Of a DNA stretch of 25,658 nt, positions 23,859 to 25,658 are shown piece by piece. The notes beneath the pieces were generated by a model that had not been told where the DNA came from, did no database searches, and worked only from the letters and a program-made list of their open reading frames with translations. Positions within the stretch are counted from its first letter, which is position 1. Each line of letters opens with the position of its first letter. This DNA is from CALXCT01 sp964422185 (GTDB taxonomy: Bacteria; Bacillota; Clostridia; Oscillospirales; Oscillospiraceae). The DNA lies in contig CAYRAG010000024.1 of NCBI GenBank assembly GCA_964422185.1, forward strand, positions 1-25,658, read 5' to 3'. The position numbers were made by a program, and so were the translations under genes.

Positions 23859-23917
23859 GCGTTGAGGTGATCCGTCTATCCGAACAAAAGCGCCCCGGCA
23901 TTCAGGACGGACGCCGG

Positions 23918-24928
23918 TCAGACCACATTGCCCGCTTTCTGCTTCCCGTTCTGCGCCATCACCCCCACCAGCGCGTGAGGAACATACAGTTCCTCCAGAT
24001 ACTCGATCTCCTCCGCGGTCAGTTCCAGATCCACCGCTCTGGCGGCGCCGTCCGCATGGGAGACCCGTGTGGCGCCCACAATCGGCGCGGTCACCCTGGT
24101 CAGCAGCCACGCCAGAGAGACCTCCGTCATGGACACGCCGCGCCTGTCCGCGACCTCCGCCACCCGGGCGATGATCTTTCCGTCCGCCTCCGCGGTCGCG
24201 TCGTATTTGAATTTCGCGTATGAGTCTTTCTGCAGGCGGTTTGAGGTCTCACCGGGACGCCGGGAGAGCCGTCCGCCGGCGAGCGCACTGTACGGCGTCA
24301 TGGCAATGCCCTGATCCGCGCAGAACGGAGCCATCTCCCGCTCCTCCTCCCGGGCGATCAGATTGTAGTGCCCCTGCACGGAGATGAACTCCGTCAGACC
24401 GTGCTCCCGTGCGTAGAAATTCGCCCTGGCCAGCTGCCACGCGAAACAGTTGGAGATCCCGATATACCTGGCTTTTCCGGATTTCACCGCCTGGTGCAGC
24501 CCCTCCATGATCTCCTCCATGGGCGTATGGTAGTCCCACATATGGCAGATGTAGAGATCCACATAGTCCAGACCGAGGTTTCTGAGACTCCCGTTGAGGC
24601 AGTTTTCGACATGCCGCTGTCCGCTGACGCCCGTGTCGATCTCCTCCTGCGTGCGGGGCGTGAACTTTGTGGCCACCACATAGTCGTCCCGCTTCGCGAA
24701 GTCCCGAAGCGCCCTGCCCACATATTGCTCGCTTGTGCCATTCTGGTAGACAGGGGCGGTATCAAAGAAGTTAATGCCCAGATCCAGTCCATGCCGGATG
24801 ATCTCCCTGGTCTGGGCCTCGTCCACCGTCCAGCTGTGCTGTCCGGTAGCGGCGTCTCCAAATCCCATACATCCCATACAGATGCGGGAAATATTCAAAT
24901 CAGACTTTCCCAGTTTCGTGTATTTCAT
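23918..24928 (-). CDS. aldo/keto reductase
   Basis: A 336-residue cytosolic NADPH-dependent oxidoreductase of unknown substrate. The N terminus MKYTKLGKSDLNISRICMGC is typical; the catalytic tetrad positions are D56 and Y61 in FFDTAPVYQNG, K88 in ATKF, and the histidine in LYICHMWD. GISNCFAWQLARAN and IVGATRVSHADGAARAV near the C terminus correspond to the cofactor-binding parts. The GQHSWTVDEAQ insertion before the first active-site block resembles the YajO/YdjG-like branch (from memory). I chose the ATG at 24926-24928, with GGAGGAGC just upstream, over a longer frame to 25003 that is unlike the family. It stands alone with its own terminator and lacks the Fe-S tail of the other reductase in this window. 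Confidence 0.94.
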   Translation of the reverse strand: MKYTKLGKSDLNISRICMGCMGFGDAATGQHSWTVDEAQTREIIRHGLDLGINFFDTAPVYQNGTSEQYVGRALRDFAKRDDYVVATKFTPRTQEEIDTGVSGQRHVENCLNGSLRNLGLDYVDLYICHMWDYHTPMEEIMEGLHQAVKSGKARYIGISNCFAWQLARANFYAREHGLTEFISVQGHYNLIAREEEREMAPFCADQGIAMTPYSALAGGRLSRRPGETSNRLQKDSYAKFKYDATAEADGKIIARVAEVADRRGVSMTEVSLAWLLTRVTAPIVGATRVSHADGAARAVDLELTAEEIEYLEELYVPHALVGVMAQNGKQKAGNVV

Positions 24929-25334
24929 CCTGCTCCTCCTGACCAACAGACTGCTCCACCTGCCCGGCCGCCGGGTACAGCCCGGGCGAAAGAATTTCCG
25001 CAACGCGCCGGCTGTCCGGCACCCCGGACGCGGGGAAGCGCCGCATGAGCGCGGGATCCGCAGAGCGGAAACTCAAACAGGAAAGAACAACCGGTTTCGG
25101 CCGTCCTTTCCTGTCCCTCCCGCATTCCGGGGAATATTCACTGCCCGCGGATCCGGGGATTTGCGGATTGGCAATCCCCCGAAGCCGCTCATCTGGCAGC
25201 CGCGCCATGCACAACTCACACGCTCTGCCCCCGTGCAGGCGCTTCCTTTCCACACCACTCCGGAGACCGCGCTTCCACGCCGGAAGAAAATCCGCGCCAC
25301 ATTCCGCTCTAGAGCCGCTTTTCCGTCTGAAACA
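24929..25334. other. 406-base intergenic region with a long hairpin
   Basis: I see no supported gene here. A hairpin with nine-pair arms ACAGGAAAG (25077-25085) and CTTTCCTGT (25106-25114) lies in its middle; on the minus strand it is followed by TTTGAGTTTCC, so it may end transcription from the small gene at 25335-25535. A clear promoter for the aldo/keto reductase was not found; TTGCGG near 24998 has no good -10 partner. Confidence 0.5.
25077..25114 (-). terminator. possible terminator of the small tail gene
   Basis: Nine-pair stem with a 20-base loop that itself contains ACCGG/CCGGT-like pairing. A T-rich stretch follows on the minus strand, but it is interrupted by G and A, and the distance from the small gene is 220 bases. 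Confidence 0.4.
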
Positions 25335-25535
25335 TCACTCTTTCAGCGCTTCGACTTCGGAAACCGGAAGTTCCACGATTTCGGCTACAGCTTCCACGGA
25401 ATAATCCCCCATGAGGAGCTTTTTCGCACATTCAATCCTCATTTCTGATACGCCTATCTGATGGCCTTCCTGATAGCCTTCCTGATAGCCTTTCTGATAG
25501 CCTCTTTCTTCAATGCCGTCCGCCAGATTGCACAT
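25335..25535 (-). CDS. 66-aa protein resembling only the C-terminal tail of Rpn/PD-(D/E)XK transposase-like nucleases
   Basis: The product is a charged, helical protein with no nuclease domain. Residues about 6-30 carry the GYQKGYQEGYQEGHQIG repeat, as in the flexible tails of Rpn (recombination-promoting nuclease) family proteins. The last 30 residues (CAKKLLMGDYSVEAVAEI followed by VELPVSEVEALKE) match the usual end of those proteins, a small helix-turn-helix-like pair. An excellent GAGGAGG lies eight bases before the ATG at 25533-25535, so it looks like a gene translated in its own right rather than a decayed end. The upstream gene leaving the window ends with the similar SEVEAL. A longer frame to 25601 includes the intergenic hairpin region and has no good site. 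It could be an antitoxin-like tail protein or a remnant of a duplication. Confidence 0.65.
   Translation of the reverse strand: MCNLADGIEERGYQKGYQEGYQEGHQIGVSEMRIECAKKLLMGDYSVEAVAEIVELPVSEVEALKE
25458..25505. repeat. 12-base tandem repeat coding for YQxG units
   Basis: Four consecutive 12-base units (consensus CTGATAGCCTTC on the plus strand) differ by one or two bases each. On the minus strand they encode the GYQ/KG-type repeats of the small tail gene. Such an array can change copy number by slippage without breaking the frame. Confidence 0.85.
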
Positions 25536-25600
25536 ACTCGAAACCTCCTCATCTCGTACCCCGACACCGCTCACAATGAAAATTCCGGACTGTACAGACA

Positions 25601-25617
25601 CAGAGCTTTCAGCTCTG
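25601..25617. other. short hairpin between the edge gene and the small tail gene
   Basis: CAGAGCT and AGCTCTG form a seven-pair stem with a three-base loop, directly after the stop of the edge gene on the minus strand. No T-run follows, so it is more likely a processing or pausing structure than a terminator. Confidence 0.5.
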
Positions 25618-25619
25618 GA

Positions 25620-25658
25620 TCACCCGCCGAGTTGCTCTGCCAGCGCTTCCACTTCCGA
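25620..25658 (-). CDS. 3' end of a gene leaving the window, Rpn-family-like tail (partial)
   Basis: Only the last 12 codons and the TGA (25620-25622) are visible. They read SEVEALAEQLGG, and the first six residues equal those near the end of the small gene 85 bases downstream. The frame choice rests on this match. A full Rpn-family nuclease upstream is expected but cannot be seen. Confidence 0.5.
   Translation of the reverse strand, partial: SEVEALAEQLGG

Larger units (their letters stand above)
23134..23917. other. 784-base gap between the nusB unit and an aldo/keto reductase
   Basis: No gene is supported. The open frames on both strands are arginine/proline-rich, without motifs or ribosome sites, and look like translated GC-rich noncoding DNA. 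It contains the nusB promoter, a plus-strand terminator-like hairpin (23517-23552), a triple half-site palindrome (23551-23569), a LexA-like palindrome (23781-23796) and the terminator of the reductase gene (23838-23858). Confidence 0.6.

Noticed and set aside
23566..23901. 111-codon minus-strand open frame
   Set aside because: It reads through the reductase terminator and the LexA-like palindrome, and its composition looks like translated noncoding GC-rich DNA.

Overview
This window looks like a chromosomal housekeeping segment from a high-GC, low-branching Gram-positive anaerobe, most likely class Clostridia, Oscillospirales-like (inference). The reasons are GGAGG-type ribosome binding sites throughout, a T-box leader, the nusB-xseA-xseB-ispA-dxs-tlyA-nadK-argR-recN gene order seen in Firmicutes, a SpoIID/LytB-type protein beside queA, and a ferredoxin-type aldo/keto reductase. 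No rRNA, tRNA, CRISPR array, prophage or complete insertion sequence was recognised.

Layout from left to right. (1) 222-6742, minus strand: a unit of spoIID/LytB-like gene, queA, an unrecognised 404-aa protein, a small HD hydrolase resembling the RelA/SpoT hydrolase domain, and tgt. It is followed by yajC under its own promoter and a strong terminator. QueA and Tgt act in queuosine tRNA modification; the two genes between them are an unusual insertion. (2) 6845-9795, plus strand: asd, dapA and dapB, three consecutive-pathway enzymes leading from aspartyl phosphate to tetrahydrodipicolinate (lysine and peptidoglycan diaminopimelate). A second promoter lies just before dapA, and a bidirectional terminator hairpin follows dapB. 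(3) 9914-12552, minus strand: a T-box leader, an EamA-family transporter and tyrS, ending at a clear intrinsic terminator. (4) 12549-23133, minus strand: eleven tightly packed genes, nusB, a TsaD/Kae1 paralogue, xseA, xseB, ispA, dxs, tlyA, nadK, argR, recN and an aldo/keto reductase with Fe-S motifs. Many stops and starts overlap. (5) 23134-25658: a 784-base gene-poor gap with palindromes, a second aldo/keto reductase, another gap, and at the right edge a short gene resembling only the C-terminal tail of Rpn/PD-(D/E)XK transposase-like nucleases. It lies directly downstream of a gene whose last codons encode a similar tail.

The most interesting points are: the possible Rpn nuclease plus separately encoded tail protein at the right edge; a T-box whose acceptor-pairing bulge starts with C instead of the near-invariant U; co-transcription of a drug/metabolite-type transporter with tyrS under that T-box; a 119-base out-of-frame overlap of dxs with tlyA; and a GAAC-N4-GTTC palindrome, matching the Gram-positive LexA box, with no obvious target gene. 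Six genes appear to use TTG or GTG starts (yajC, queA: TTG; tgt, nadK, ispA, xseA: GTG).

All functions are read from motifs and gene order by eye; no database search was run.
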